A stretch of 64,000 nt of DNA, taken from the NCBI RefSeq assembly GCF_000620785.1, contig NZ_JIAI01000002.1:1308177-1372176 (forward strand), in the 5' to 3' direction. Made by a program: the position numbers and the translations under genes. The stretch is from Actinospineispora acaciae DSM 45401 (GTDB taxonomy: Bacteria; Actinomycetota; Actinomycetes; Mycobacteriales; Pseudonocardiaceae). The notes beneath the pieces were generated by a model. That model searched no databases. It saw only the letters and a list, made by a program, of their open reading frames with translations, and had not been told where the DNA came from. Positions 50,899 to 59,743 of this stretch are shown here, piece after piece (positions within the stretch are counted from its first letter, which is position 1; each line of letters begins with the position of its first letter).

Positions 50899-51648
50899 TT
50901 AGTAGGCCAGGCGGCCAACTTCCGCGATGAGGTCGCAGGCGGTTGCGGCGGAGTTGATGGCTTCGGTGAGGGCGACCACGACGATCGTGGGTTTGCCCTT
51001 GTCCAGGACTATGCCGGCGTCGTGGCGGATGCCGTCCAGCTCGCCGGTCTTGTGCGCCAGGCGCAGGCCGTCGGGCAGGTGGCGGGGCAGGCGGTCGTTC
51101 ACCCGCTGGCGGGCGAGCACGTCGAGCGCGAAGTCGGTGGCGGGCGGGTCGAGCAGCCGGCCCCGCGCCAGGTCGGCCAGCAGCGTCGCGACGTCGCGGG
51201 CCGTGGTGAGGTTCTCCTCGCCTCGGGCGCGCGCTTCGGCGTCGAACATTCGCCGCGCGAGCACCGTGCCGGTCAGGCCGTGCCCGGCGCACCAGGCGTT
51301 GACCGCGTCGATGCCGACCAGGTCGATCAGGACGTTGGTCGCGGTGTTGTCGCTGATCGTGATCATCAACGTGAGCAGGTCCCGCACGCTCAGCGCGGGC
51401 ACCTCCAGGTCGCGCAGGATGCCGCTGCCACCGGCCCGGGCGGCCGCCCTGACCATCACCTGCCGATCCAGCGGCAGCTCGCCCGCCAGCACGGTCATCG
51501 CGATCGGCAACTTGATCACCGACGCCGAGGTGAACGCCCGCTGGGCGCCGACCTCGGCGCGCCGGCCGGTGCGCAGGTCCTCGATCACCGCGCCCAGCGC
51601 ACCGCCCAGCTTGGTAGCCCGCGCGGCCAGCTCGTCCAGGCCCGTCAC
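50899..51648 (-). CDS. Class A beta-lactamase-like serine hydrolase without signal peptide
   Basis: 249 aa of the beta-lactamase2/PF13354 family. The three motifs are intact: SVIK (Ser-x-x-Lys) in FTSASVIKLPIAMTV, SDN in TISDNTATNVLIDL, and KTG in LAHKTGELDGIRHDAGI. The Glu-containing omega loop is not obvious. No signal sequence is seen, so it probably acts in the cytoplasm on a peptide or amide rather than as a secreted antibiotic-resistance enzyme. The GTG at 51648 overlaps the permease stop (GTGA). It is the last gene of the N-acylamino-acid operon. Confidence 0.83.
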   Translation of the reverse strand: MTGLDELAARATKLGGALGAVIEDLRTGRRAEVGAQRAFTSASVIKLPIAMTVLAGELPLDRQVMVRAAARAGGSGILRDLEVPALSVRDLLTLMITISDNTATNVLIDLVGIDAVNAWCAGHGLTGTVLARRMFDAEARARGEENLTTARDVATLLADLARGRLLDPPATDFALDVLARQRVNDRLPRHLPDGLRLAHKTGELDGIRHDAGIVLDKGKPTIVVVALTEAINSAATACDLIAEVGRLAY

Positions 51649-53066
51649 AGCAGCACCGCGAACAGGATCAGGAAGCCGACGGTGTTGACCACCATGATCG
51701 CCCAGCCGTTGAACAGCATCATCCGCAGGTCACGGGACCGGGCCAGGCCCATCTGCCCCATCATGTCCGCCGTTGGATACGGGCCGAGCTGGTCGATCTG
51801 CGCGGTGCCCAGCAGCGACACCGCCCACGCCCCGGGCGGCACCCCGAGCGCGGTGACCAGCGGCCCGAACAGCTTGTTGATCAGCACGATCTGCGCGACC
51901 GCCGCGCCCGGCACCGCGTGCACGTAGCCGAGCAGCACCACCAGCAGCAGGAACCAGTACGGCCCGACCTTCGGCATCACGGGTTCGAGCGCGCCGAAGA
52001 TCGACTCGAAGGCGCCGGTCTTCTCCACCAGCGTGAGCAGCGGGTCGAGCATCCAGAACAGGAAGAACAGCCAGATCAGCCGGGACGCGCCGGCGTACAC
52101 CGCCTGGGCGATCTCCAGCGGCCGCCGCCCTCCCGCCAGCCCGGTGGCCGCCGCGGTGACCACCAGCACCACCAGCGCGTACGAGTAGCCGGCCTTGGCG
52201 AACACGCCGTAGGCGGCGAGCGCCACCAGTACGCCGGCGAACGCGGCCGCCGCCCGGCGGCTGTGCGCGTCGGGTTCCTGGTCGGACTCGGTGCTCGCGG
52301 CGTCCTCGGCGGTGTACTCCACCTCGGTGCGCCGCTGGATCCAGCGCGCCATGAAGAACCCGGTCACCATCGTGATCAGGCCGACCGGCAACCCGGCCTG
52401 CAGCAGGTACGTGCCGTAGGAGAGCTTCGCCGCGGCCATGATGGTCACCACCGGCGGGGTGAACGGCCCCAGCATCAGCCCGGCGGCGCCGGCGGAGTGG
52501 AACATGGCGGCGACGGCGGCCGGGCGCCAGCCCACCCGCGCCGCGATCGGGATGACGATCGGCGCCAGGATCGCGTTGCCGCCGGCCAGCGTGCCCAGCG
52601 CGCCCACGATGACCAGCGAGGACAGCATCAGCCCTAGCTGGACGCGGGTCGGCGTGCGCAGCCCGACCCGGCGCATCACGGTCCGCACCAGCGCCTGCGC
52701 CGCCCCGGTCACCTGCGCCACGTGGCCAAGGCCCGCGCCCAGGATGATGATCAGGCCGATCACCGCGACCAGGGAGCCCATCGAGGTCGCCAGCTGGGCG
52801 CCCAGCGGTATCGGCCCGGTGCGGGTCAGGATCGCCGCGACCAGCAGCGCGCCCACCGTGGCCAGCACCACGTCCACCCCGACCAGCGCGAGCACCGCGT
52901 ACAGGATGATCGGCAGCAGGCCCCAGAACCCGGCCTTCGGGGTCGCGATCGCCAGCACCACGCTGGCCAGCAGCGCCACCCCGAAGCACACCATCCCGGC
53001 GGTGTTCCGCCGGGCACGGGGCTCCTCGGTCGTCGTGTGCGTCGTGCCGGACTCTTCGGACGTCAT
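51645..53066 (-). CDS. Ion-transporter-superfamily permease
   Basis: 473 aa with about twelve membrane segments, a hydrophilic loop near residue 240-265, and internal similarity of the two halves. The sequence AGGNAILAPIVIPIAARVGWRP and the hairpin-like GLMLGPFTPPVVTIMAAAKL suggest the ion-transporter superfamily (gluconate, citrate, dicarboxylate or Na/H carriers); I cannot name the subfamily. The ATG at 53066 begins 4 bp after the D-aminoacylase stop. In context it is probably the importer for N-acylamino acids or peptides used by this cluster. Confidence 0.75.
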   Translation of the reverse strand: MTSEESGTTHTTTEEPRARRNTAGMVCFGVALLASVVLAIATPKAGFWGLLPIILYAVLALVGVDVVLATVGALLVAAILTRTGPIPLGAQLATSMGSLVAVIGLIIILGAGLGHVAQVTGAAQALVRTVMRRVGLRTPTRVQLGLMLSSLVIVGALGTLAGGNAILAPIVIPIAARVGWRPAAVAAMFHSAGAAGLMLGPFTPPVVTIMAAAKLSYGTYLLQAGLPVGLITMVTGFFMARWIQRRTEVEYTAEDAASTESDQEPDAHSRRAAAAFAGVLVALAAYGVFAKAGYSYALVVLVVTAAATGLAGGRRPLEIAQAVYAGASRLIWLFFLFWMLDPLLTLVEKTGAFESIFGALEPVMPKVGPYWFLLLVVLLGYVHAVPGAAVAQIVLINKLFGPLVTALGVPPGAWAVSLLGTAQIDQLGPYPTADMMGQMGLARSRDLRMMLFNGWAIMVVNTVGFLILFAVLL

Positions 53067-53070
53067 CGCC

Positions 53071-54621
53071 TCAGGCCCCTCGTCGTAGTACCCGACCGGG
53101 GCGCGCGCCGGTCGCGGCCCCGTCACGCAGCACCGCGACGCCGCGCACCAGCACGTGCCGCACCCCGGTGGCCAGCCGCCACGGGTCGGTGAAGTCCGCG
53201 TTGTCGATCACGGTGTCCGGGTCGAACACCGCCAGGTCCGCCACCGAGCCCGGGCGGACCTCGCCCCGGTCGGCCAGCCCGAGCCGCGCGGCCGGCAGCG
53301 AGGTCATCTTCCGCACCGCCTCGGCCAGGCCGATCAGCCGCTGCTCGCGCACGTACCGGCCGAGCACCCTGACGAACGTGCCGAAGCTGCGCGGGTGCGG
53401 GCGCCCCGGCCCGGTGGGACGCAGCGTCCAGCCGTCGCTGGCCACGCTGACCAGCGGGTGGGCCAGCACGGTGGCCACGTCCTCCGGGGCCATCGCGTGG
53501 TTGATCACCGCCACCTTGCCGTGGTGCGCTTCGAGCAGCTCCAGCGTGGCGTCCGCCGGGTCGCCTCCCAGCTCGGCCAGGCTGTGTCCGACGAACCTGT
53601 CGAACGGCCCCGGTGGCAGCTCGGCGATGACCACGTCGGCCGGCCACAGGCGCTCGGCCAGCTCGGCCGCGATCCGGGCCCGGGTGGCCCGGTCGGCCAG
53701 CCGCTCCAGCAGGCGGGGGACGCCGCCGTCCATCGCCCAGCCGGGCAGCCGCGAGGTCAGCGTGGTCGACGACGCCGAGTACGGGTAGACGTCCGCGGTG
53801 ACGTCGACGCCCTCGGCCCGCGCCGCCTCGATCTCCGCCAGCGCCGCGCGCACCAGTCCGTGGTTGGGCCGCTCCATCGCCTTGAGGTGCGAGATCTCCA
53901 GCCGGACGCCCGAGGCGCGCGCCGTGTCCAGCGCCTCGCGCACCGCGTCGAGCAGCCCGGAGCGCTCGTCGCGCATGTGCGTCGAGTAGAGCATCCCGTG
54001 CCGCGCCGCCTCGGCCGCCAGCTCGGTGACCTCGGCGGGGTCGGCGAAGCTGCCGGGCGCGTAGATCAGGCCGGTGGAGAAGCCGAACGCGCCCTGCTCC
54101 GCCGCCTCGGCCAGCAGCCCGCGCATCCGGGACAGCTCGCCCGAACCGGCAGGGCGCCGGTCGGTGCCGATGGCGGCGATCCGCAGCGCCTGGTGGCCGA
54201 CCTGGGTGGCCAGGTTGACCGCCGGCGGGTCCGCCTCCACCATCGCCGCGTAGCCGTCCAGGTCCGACCAGGAGTAGTCCAGCCCGGCGCCGAGGAACCC
54301 GGCCGTCGCGGCCAGCGCCGACCTGTCGACCACCGGGAACGGCGAGAACCCGCAGTTGCCGCCGAGCAGCGTGGTCACGCCCTGGTGGACGGCGGTGTCG
54401 GCGGCCGGGTGGTCGGACAGCGAGAAGTCGGTGTGCGAGTGCAGGTCGATGAACCCCGGGCACACCACCATCCCGTCCACCCGGATCGTCTCGCCCCCGG
54501 ACGGACCCGGCTCGCGGACCTCGGCGACCCGGCCGTCGCGCACCAGGACGTCGGCCCGGCGCGGCGGTGCGCCGGTCCCGTCCACCAGCAGGCCGCCGGC
54601 GAGCGTCGTCGTCTCACCCAT
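53071..54621 (-). CDS. N-acyl-D-amino-acid deacylase (D-aminoacylase family)
   Basis: 516 aa amidohydrolase. Recognisable sites: GFIDLHSHTDFSL (HxH), GGNCGFSPFPV (the metal-bridging Cys of D-aminoacylases), LYSTHMRDE, LEISHLKAMERPNHG and SVASDGWTLRPTGP (catalytic Asp), plus RPGSVADLAVFDPDTV. It removes acyl groups from N-acyl-D-amino acids in the cytoplasm. The ATG at 54621 overlaps the regulator-like gene by 8 bp. With the permease, serine hydrolase and M20 enzyme it forms a scavenging set for acylated or D-amino acids. Confidence 0.88.
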   Translation of the reverse strand: MGETTTLAGGLLVDGTGAPPRRADVLVRDGRVAEVREPGPSGGETIRVDGMVVCPGFIDLHSHTDFSLSDHPAADTAVHQGVTTLLGGNCGFSPFPVVDRSALAATAGFLGAGLDYSWSDLDGYAAMVEADPPAVNLATQVGHQALRIAAIGTDRRPAGSGELSRMRGLLAEAAEQGAFGFSTGLIYAPGSFADPAEVTELAAEAARHGMLYSTHMRDERSGLLDAVREALDTARASGVRLEISHLKAMERPNHGLVRAALAEIEAARAEGVDVTADVYPYSASSTTLTSRLPGWAMDGGVPRLLERLADRATRARIAAELAERLWPADVVIAELPPGPFDRFVGHSLAELGGDPADATLELLEAHHGKVAVINHAMAPEDVATVLAHPLVSVASDGWTLRPTGPGRPHPRSFGTFVRVLGRYVREQRLIGLAEAVRKMTSLPAARLGLADRGEVRPGSVADLAVFDPDTVIDNADFTDPWRLATGVRHVLVRGVAVLRDGAATGARPGRVLRRGA

Positions 54622-55288
54622 CGGCGTAGATCGCCAACCGGTGCGCGAGCTCCTCCCGCCGGGCCAGCCGCCGCCGCGCCCCCTTCGCGCTCGCGGCGGT
54701 GAGCGTGGCCAGCGCGTGCGCCACGGCGGCGATCGCGGTGGGGGAGTCGCTGTACGAGGCGCTGCCGGTGCCGACGACGATCGTGGTCGCCGCCGTGTCG
54801 GCCAGCGGGCCGCGGGCGTCGTCGGTGACCGCCACGACGTGCCCGCCGGCGGCGGCGAACTCCCCGGCCACCGTCACCGTGTCGCGGGCGTAGCGGCGGA
54901 ACGCGAACGCGACCAGCACGTCGGTCGGCCGCACGTCGCTGAGCACGTCGATGGCCCGCACGGTGGCCTCGTCGATCAGGCTGACCCCGGCCATGCTGGC
55001 GGACAGCTCCAGGTGCAGCAGCGTGGCGTGCGCCCTGCTCTTCGCGTTGCCAAGGACGAACCGCCTGCGGGCGGCGACGATCTCCCCGGCGGCCCGCTCC
55101 AGCGAGCCGTCGGCCTCCAGCTGGGCCATGGTGTGTTCCAGGTTCTCCCGCTCCGCCCTGATCACCGCGCGGAGCAGCGCGGACGCCGACGAGCGGGAGC
55201 GCAGCCGCGCACCGTACCGGGCGCCCGGGCTGCTCAGCCGCCGGTTCTCGGCGTCCGTCTCCTGGCTCAACACCCTCACCTTTCGCAC
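54614..55288 (-). CDS. RpiR-like SIS-domain protein lacking the helix-turn-helix
   Basis: 224 aa. From about residue 40 it matches the linker and SIS domain of MurR/RpiR regulators (ALLRAVIRAERENLEHTMAQLE; FVLGNAKSRAHATLLHLELS; RPTDVLVAFAFRRYARDTV; GGHVVAVTDDARGPLAD). The usual N-terminal HTH_6 domain of about 75 residues is absent: only about 35 basic residues precede the linker, and the divergent promoter follows immediately, leaving no room for it. It may be a truncated regulator or a sugar-phosphate-binding partner. The GTG at 55288 is used; a GTG at 55273 has a better ribosome site. Confidence 0.75.
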   Translation of the reverse strand: MRKVRVLSQETDAENRRLSSPGARYGARLRSRSSASALLRAVIRAERENLEHTMAQLEADGSLERAAGEIVAARRRFVLGNAKSRAHATLLHLELSASMAGVSLIDEATVRAIDVLSDVRPTDVLVAFAFRRYARDTVTVAGEFAAAGGHVVAVTDDARGPLADTAATTIVVGTGSASYSDSPTAIAAVAHALATLTAASAKGARRRLARREELAHRLAIYADG

Positions 55289-55301
55289 ATACGAGTCGTA
55301 T
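55289..55301. promoter_or_regulatory. ATACG-N3-CGTAT operator of the M20/D-aminoacylase cluster
   Basis: ATACGAGTCGTAT, a perfect palindrome directly between the divergent SIS-protein and M20 genes. It matches the operator pattern before the GNAT/racemase operon at 44656-44668. Confidence 0.6.
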
Positions 55302-55332
55302 CCTTAGGCGATTTCTTACAGGGGCAGCGGAC

Positions 55333-56583
55333 GTGAGTCAATATCCTGGGACAACCGAGGACGAGGTAGGCAAACCCGTGAAGGATACGTCGCATATTTC
55401 AAGCATCACCGCGTTGCGCGACTGGATCGCCGGGCACCGGGAGCAGATGCTGGCCGACCTCGGCGACTACGTCCGCCGCGAGACGCCCAGCACCGACAAG
55501 GCGCTGCTGGACGCCGGGCTGGCCTGGGTGGAGGCGTCGTTGCTGGCGCCGCTGGGCGCCGCGGAGCGGGTGGCGCGCGTCGAGGGCGGGGAGCACGGCG
55601 ACGCCCGGGTGTTCGACTACCCCGGCCGGTCCGGCGCGGCGCCGGTGCTGGCGCTGTGCCACTACGACACGGTGTGGCCGGCCGGCACGCTCGCCGAGCT
55701 GCCGTTCGCGGTCGACGGCGACCGGGTCACCGGGCCGGGCGTGTTCGACATGAAGGCCGGGCTGGTGCAGCTGGTCTGGGCGTTGCGGGCGTTGGACGCC
55801 GCCGAGCTGCCCCGCCCGCCGGTGCGGCTGGTGCTCAACGGCGACGAGGAGCTGGGCAGCCCGGCGTCCCGGCCGGTGATCGAGTCCGCCGCGCGGGGGG
55901 CCCGCGCCGCGCTGGTGTTCGAGGCCAGCCAGGCGGGGGCGGTCAAGACCGCGCGCAAGGGCGTTGGGATCTTCCGGGTCGAGGCGCGCGGGGTGCAGGC
56001 GCACGCCGGGCTGGACCCGGAGGGCGGGGTGAGCGCGGTGGACGAGCTGGCCAGGGTCGTGCTCGCGCTGCACGCGCTGGCCGACCTCGCGGCGGGGACC
56101 AGCGTGAACGTGGGCATCATCGGCGGCGGCACCGCGCGCAACGTCATCGCCGGGCACGCGCACGCCGAGGTCGACGTCCGGGTCAGCAGCGCCGCCGAGG
56201 CGGCCAGGGTGGACGCGGCGCTGGCCGCCCTGCGCCCCGCCGACCCGAGGGCGGCGATCACGGTCACCGGCGGCTGGAACCGCCCGGTGATGGAACGCGG
56301 CGAGGGGACCGCCGCGCTGTTCGCCACCGCCGCCGAGGTCGCCGCCGGGATGGGAGTGACCCTGGAGGAGTGCTCGGTGGGCGGCGCGAGCGACGGCAAC
56401 TTCGTCGCGGCGCTCGGCGTCCCGGTGCTGGACGGCCTCGGCGCGGTCGGCGACGGCGCGCACGCCCGGCACGAGCACATCTCGATCGCCGGCATGCTCG
56501 AACGCGCCGCCCTGACCGCCGGCCTGCTCACCGCGCTCGCCGAGGTCGACACCGCCGACACTGCCGACACGCCCAGCATGTAG
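55333..56583 (+). CDS. M20 family metallopeptidase (ArgE/CPG2 type)
   Basis: 416 aa. The di-zinc site is complete: VLALCHYDTVWPAG (His, Asp), GPGVFDMKAGLVQLVWAL (bridging Asp), LVLNGDEELGS (catalytic and metal Glu), and the late HARHEHISI (His). The dimerisation domain (GVQAHAGLDPEGGVSAVDEL) is present. It hydrolyses an amide between a carboxylate and an amino acid; N-acyl-L-amino-acid desuccinylase is attractive given the racemase system 11 kb away. GTG 55333 is preceded by GGGG; GTG 55378 is an alternative. The stop codon lies inside an NrdR box of the next operon. Confidence 0.85.
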   Translation: MSQYPGTTEDEVGKPVKDTSHISSITALRDWIAGHREQMLADLGDYVRRETPSTDKALLDAGLAWVEASLLAPLGAAERVARVEGGEHGDARVFDYPGRSGAAPVLALCHYDTVWPAGTLAELPFAVDGDRVTGPGVFDMKAGLVQLVWALRALDAAELPRPPVRLVLNGDEELGSPASRPVIESAARGARAALVFEASQAGAVKTARKGVGIFRVEARGVQAHAGLDPEGGVSAVDELARVVLALHALADLAAGTSVNVGIIGGGTARNVIAGHAHAEVDVRVSSAAEAARVDAALAALRPADPRAAITVTGGWNRPVMERGEGTAALFATAAEVAAGMGVTLEECSVGGASDGNFVAALGVPVLDGLGAVGDGAHARHEHISIAGMLERAALTAGLLTALAEVDTADTADTPSM

Positions 56584-56618
56584 TGGTGCGGCGTCTGGCG
56601 TACCGCTAGATGTAGTGT
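56571..56618 (+). promoter_or_regulatory. Tandem NrdR boxes of the nrdAB promoter
   Basis: Box 1, GCCCAGCATGTAGTGG (56571-56586), matches the NrdR consensus ACACWATATATWGTGT (complement) at about 10 of 16 positions; box 2, CCGCTAGATGTAGTGT (56603-56618), at about 12 of 16. Their starts are 32 bp apart, three helical turns, the spacing known for NrdR pairs. NrdR with bound dATP would repress nrdAB here. Confidence 0.65.
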
Positions 56619-56624
56619 TGCGCT

Positions 56625-56821
56625 CGTCGATGGTTCGGGGCTCACCGGAACGGGTGGGTCTCGTGGCAACAGGGAACCCGGTGGGAGTCCGGGACTGCCC
56701 CGCAGCGGTGAGTGGGAACGACAGCCGTCAGGAGCACTGGGTGCGCGCGCACCTGGGAAGCGACGGCCGGTAGGTGGCGCATGCGCGCCGGGCCCACGAG
56801 TCCGAAGACCTGCCATCGGCG
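56625..56821 (+). promoter_or_regulatory. Cobalamin (B12) riboswitch
   Basis: All key parts are present: P1 formed by CGTCGATGG (56625-56633) and CCATCGGCG (56813-56821), the conserved core GGGAACCCGGTGGGAGTCC and ACTGCCCCGCAGCGG, and the B12 box AGTCCGAAGACCTGCC (56799-56814). It lies in the long nrdAB leader. When cobalamin is plentiful the riboswitch would lower expression of this B12-independent reductase, as described for Streptomyces nrdABS. Confidence 0.92.
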
Positions 56822-56968
56822 GGCACGCCGCCGGCGTGCTCGGCTCGGTGTCTTCGCGGGACGGATGCGTGAGTGGGCGTGGTGCTGGGTTGTGCCCTGC
56901 TCGCCGTGCCGTCTCGGTGTGGTCACCGGCCGTTCTGAGACAGCGAACTCGCGAGGAGTAGCTCTCTG
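56822..56968 (+). promoter_or_regulatory. Expression platform between riboswitch and nrdA
   Basis: 147 nt with a strong inverted repeat GCACGCCG-C-CGGCGTGC (56823-56839) right after the aptamer, then a GC-rich stretch without a credible gene, ending in GAGGAG 10 nt before the nrdA ATG. The hairpin could serve as terminator or as a switch partner for P1; a small self-complementary element (GAGGAGTAGCTCTC) includes the ribosome site. Confidence 0.45.
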
Positions 56969-59743
56969 ATGACGGTCACCGAGGTGACTCCGGTGATCCG
57001 CCGCAACGGCGAGATCACCCCGTTCGACCCTTCCAAGATCTCCTCCGCGCTCACCAGGGCGTTCCTGGACGTGGAGGGCACCGACGCCGGCGCGTCCAGC
57101 CGGGTGCGCGCGGTGGTCGCCGGGCTCACCGAGGCGGTGGAGCTCGCGCTGATGCGCCACGCCGGGCCGGACCGGGCGGTGCACATCGAGCAGATCCAGG
57201 ACCAGGTCGAGCTCGCGCTGATGCGCGGCGGGCACCACGCGGTGGCCCGTTCCTACGTGCTCTACCGGGAGGAACACGCCCGCGCCCGGGCGGCGGACAC
57301 CCCTGCGCCGATGCCGTCCGAGCCGAGGGTGCGCCTCGCCGACGGCACCACCGCCCCGATCGACACCGGCCGGCTCGCCAGGGTCGTCGAGGAGGCGTGC
57401 GCCGGGCTGGCCGGCGCGGACGTCGACAAGGTGCGGTCCGAGACCCGCGCGCTGCTCTACGACGGCATCGGCGTCGCCGAGCTGGACCAGGCCCCGGTGC
57501 TGGCCGCCCGCGCGCTGGTGGAGACCGACCCGGACTACTCGTTCGTCGCCGCCCGGCTGCTGCTGGACGTGCTGCGCAGGGAGGCGTTCGCCGCGCTCGG
57601 GCTCGCCCCGCCCGCCGACCAGGCCGAGACCGCCCGCCGCTACCCGGAGTACCTGGCCGCCTACCTGCGCCGGGGCGTCGAGCTGGGCCAGCTGGACCCG
57701 GCGCTGGCCGAGTTCGACCTGGACCGGCTGGCCGCCGAGGTCGCGCCGGAGCGGGACCTGGACTTCGGCTTCCTCGGGTTACAGACGCTCTACGACCGCT
57801 ACCTGCTGCACTCCGGCGGCGCCCGCTACGAGCTGCCGCAGGCGTTCTTCCTGCGGGTGGCCATGGGCCTGGCGCTGCGCGAGGTGGACCGCGAGGCGCG
57901 GGCCGCCGAGTTCTACCCGCTGCTGTCGCGCTTCGACGTGATGTGCTCAACGCCCACGCTGTTCAACGCGGGCACCACCCGCCCGCAGCTGAGCTCGTGC
58001 TTCCTGACCACGATCCCGGACGACCTGCCCGGCATCTTCGGCGCGATCAGCGACAACGCGCTGCTGTCCAAGTACGCCGGCGGGCTGGGCAACGACTGGA
58101 CGCCGGTGCGCGGCATCGGGGCGCACATCCGGGGCACCAACGGGGTGTCGCAGGGCGTGGTGCCGTTCATGAAGATCGCCAACGACACGGCGGTCGCGGT
58201 GAACCAGGGCGGCAAGCGCAAGGGCGCGGTGTGCGGCTACCTGGAGACCTGGCACATCGACATCGAGGAGTTCCTCGACCTTCGCAAGAACACCGGCGAC
58301 GACCGCCGCCGCACCCACGACATGAACACCGCGAACTGGGTGCCCGACGAGTTCCTGCGCCGGGTGCGGGCGGACGGGCAGTGGACGCTGTTCTCCCCGG
58401 ACGAGGCCGCCGACCTGCACGACCTCTACGGCGAGGAGTTCGCGGCGGCGTACCGGGAGCACGAGGCGGCGGCCGCGCTCGGCGAGCGGAAGGTGTTCCG
58501 CACGGTGCGCGCGGTGGAGCTGTGGCGGCGGATGCTGACCATGCTGTTCGAGACCGGCCACCCGTGGATCACGTTCAAGGACCCGTGCAACCTGCGCTCC
58601 CCGCAGCGCCACGCCGGGGTCGTGCATTCGTCGAACCTGTGCACCGAGATCACCCTGAACACCACAGCGGCTTCGGGCGAAGAGGAGGTCGCCGTGTGCA
58701 ACCTGGCCTCGGTGAACCTGGCCCGGCACGTCACCGCCGACGGGCTGGACGCCGCGCGGTTGGCCAGCACGGTGCGGACCGCCGTCCGGATGCTGGACAA
58801 CGTCATCGACATCAACTTCTACACGATTCCGTCCGCGCGCCGGTCCAACCTGCGCCACCGCCCGGTCGGGCTGGGCCTGATGGGGCACCAGGACGCGCTG
58901 TTCGCCCAGCGCATCCCGGTGGCCTCGGACCGCGCCGTGGAGTTCGCCGACGAGTCGATGGAGCTGATCAGCTACCACGCCATCGCCGCGTCCTCCGACC
59001 TGGCCGCCGAGCGCGGGCGCTACGCCAGCTTCGACGGCTCGCTGTGGAGCAGGGGCGTGCTGCCCATCGACTCGATCGAGCTGCTCTCCGCCGCCCGGGG
59101 CGAGGGCGAGCTGGAGCTGGACCGCACCACCCGGCTGGACTGGGACGCGCTGCGCGCCAAGGTCGTCGCCCAGGGCATGCGCAACTCCAACGTGATGGCC
59201 ATCGCCCCGACCGCGACCATCGCCAACATCACCGGCGTGAACCCGTCCATCGAGCCGCTGTACCGCAACCTCTACGTCAAGGCGAACATGTCCGGCGACT
59301 TCACGGTGGTCAACCCGCACCTGGTCCGCGACCTGGCGGCGCGCGGGCTGTGGGACCAGGTGATGGTCGGCGACCTGAAGTACTTCGACGGCGCCCTCGG
59401 CGAGATCGAGCGGGTGCCCGACGAGCTCAAGCGGCTCTACGCCACCGCGTTCGAGATCGACCCCCGATGGCTTATCGAGGCGGCCGCCCGCCGCCAGAAG
59501 TGGCTCGACCAGGCCCAGTCGCTGAACCTCTACCTCGCCACCCCCAGCGGCCGCGAGCTGGACGCGCTCTACCAGCTGGCCTGGACCAGGGGCCTGAAAA
59601 CCACCTACTACCTGCGCTCGCAGGCCGCGACCAGGGTGGAGAAGTCCACCCTCGCCGGCACCGACGGCCGGCTCAACGCCGTCGCTCCGGTTGTCGCCGC
59701 GGCCTGCTCGATCGACGACCCGGACTGCGAGGCCTGCCAGTGA
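56969..59743 (+). CDS. nrdA: Class I ribonucleotide reductase, catalytic (alpha) subunit
   Basis: 924 aa. Two ATP-cone allosteric domains are visible: [20 protein letters not shown] (about 8-97) and [21 protein letters not shown] (about 118-205). The catalytic barrel has LSSCFLTT (first redox Cys), [12 protein letters not shown] (active-site Cys in NLCxE), [18 protein letters not shown] and the C-terminal redox pair [12 protein letters not shown]. It reduces ribonucleoside diphosphates to deoxy forms, with the radical supplied by NrdB. Duplicated ATP cones are like those of class Ic enzymes. Expression is set by NrdR boxes and a B12 riboswitch. The stop overlaps nrdB (GTGA). Confidence 0.95.
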   Translation: MTVTEVTPVIRRNGEITPFDPSKISSALTRAFLDVEGTDAGASSRVRAVVAGLTEAVELALMRHAGPDRAVHIEQIQDQVELALMRGGHHAVARSYVLYREEHARARAADTPAPMPSEPRVRLADGTTAPIDTGRLARVVEEACAGLAGADVDKVRSETRALLYDGIGVAELDQAPVLAARALVETDPDYSFVAARLLLDVLRREAFAALGLAPPADQAETARRYPEYLAAYLRRGVELGQLDPALAEFDLDRLAAEVAPERDLDFGFLGLQTLYDRYLLHSGGARYELPQAFFLRVAMGLALREVDREARAAEFYPLLSRFDVMCSTPTLFNAGTTRPQLSSCFLTTIPDDLPGIFGAISDNALLSKYAGGLGNDWTPVRGIGAHIRGTNGVSQGVVPFMKIANDTAVAVNQGGKRKGAVCGYLETWHIDIEEFLDLRKNTGDDRRRTHDMNTANWVPDEFLRRVRADGQWTLFSPDEAADLHDLYGEEFAAAYREHEAAAALGERKVFRTVRAVELWRRMLTMLFETGHPWITFKDPCNLRSPQRHAGVVHSSNLCTEITLNTTAASGEEEVAVCNLASVNLARHVTADGLDAARLASTVRTAVRMLDNVIDINFYTIPSARRSNLRHRPVGLGLMGHQDALFAQRIPVASDRAVEFADESMELISYHAIAASSDLAAERGRYASFDGSLWSRGVLPIDSIELLSAARGEGELELDRTTRLDWDALRAKVVAQGMRNSNVMAIAPTATIANITGVNPSIEPLYRNLYVKANMSGDFTVVNPHLVRDLAARGLWDQVMVGDLKYFDGALGEIERVPDELKRLYATAFEIDPRWLIEAAARRQKWLDQAQSLNLYLATPSGRELDALYQLAWTRGLKTTYYLRSQAATRVEKSTLAGTDGRLNAVAPVVAAACSIDDPDCEACQ

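Noticed and set aside
50899-51648. A secreted beta-lactamase antibiotic-resistance gene
   Set aside because: The SxxK, SDN and KTG motifs are present, but no signal peptide and no clear omega-loop Glu are seen, and the gene belongs to a catabolic operon.
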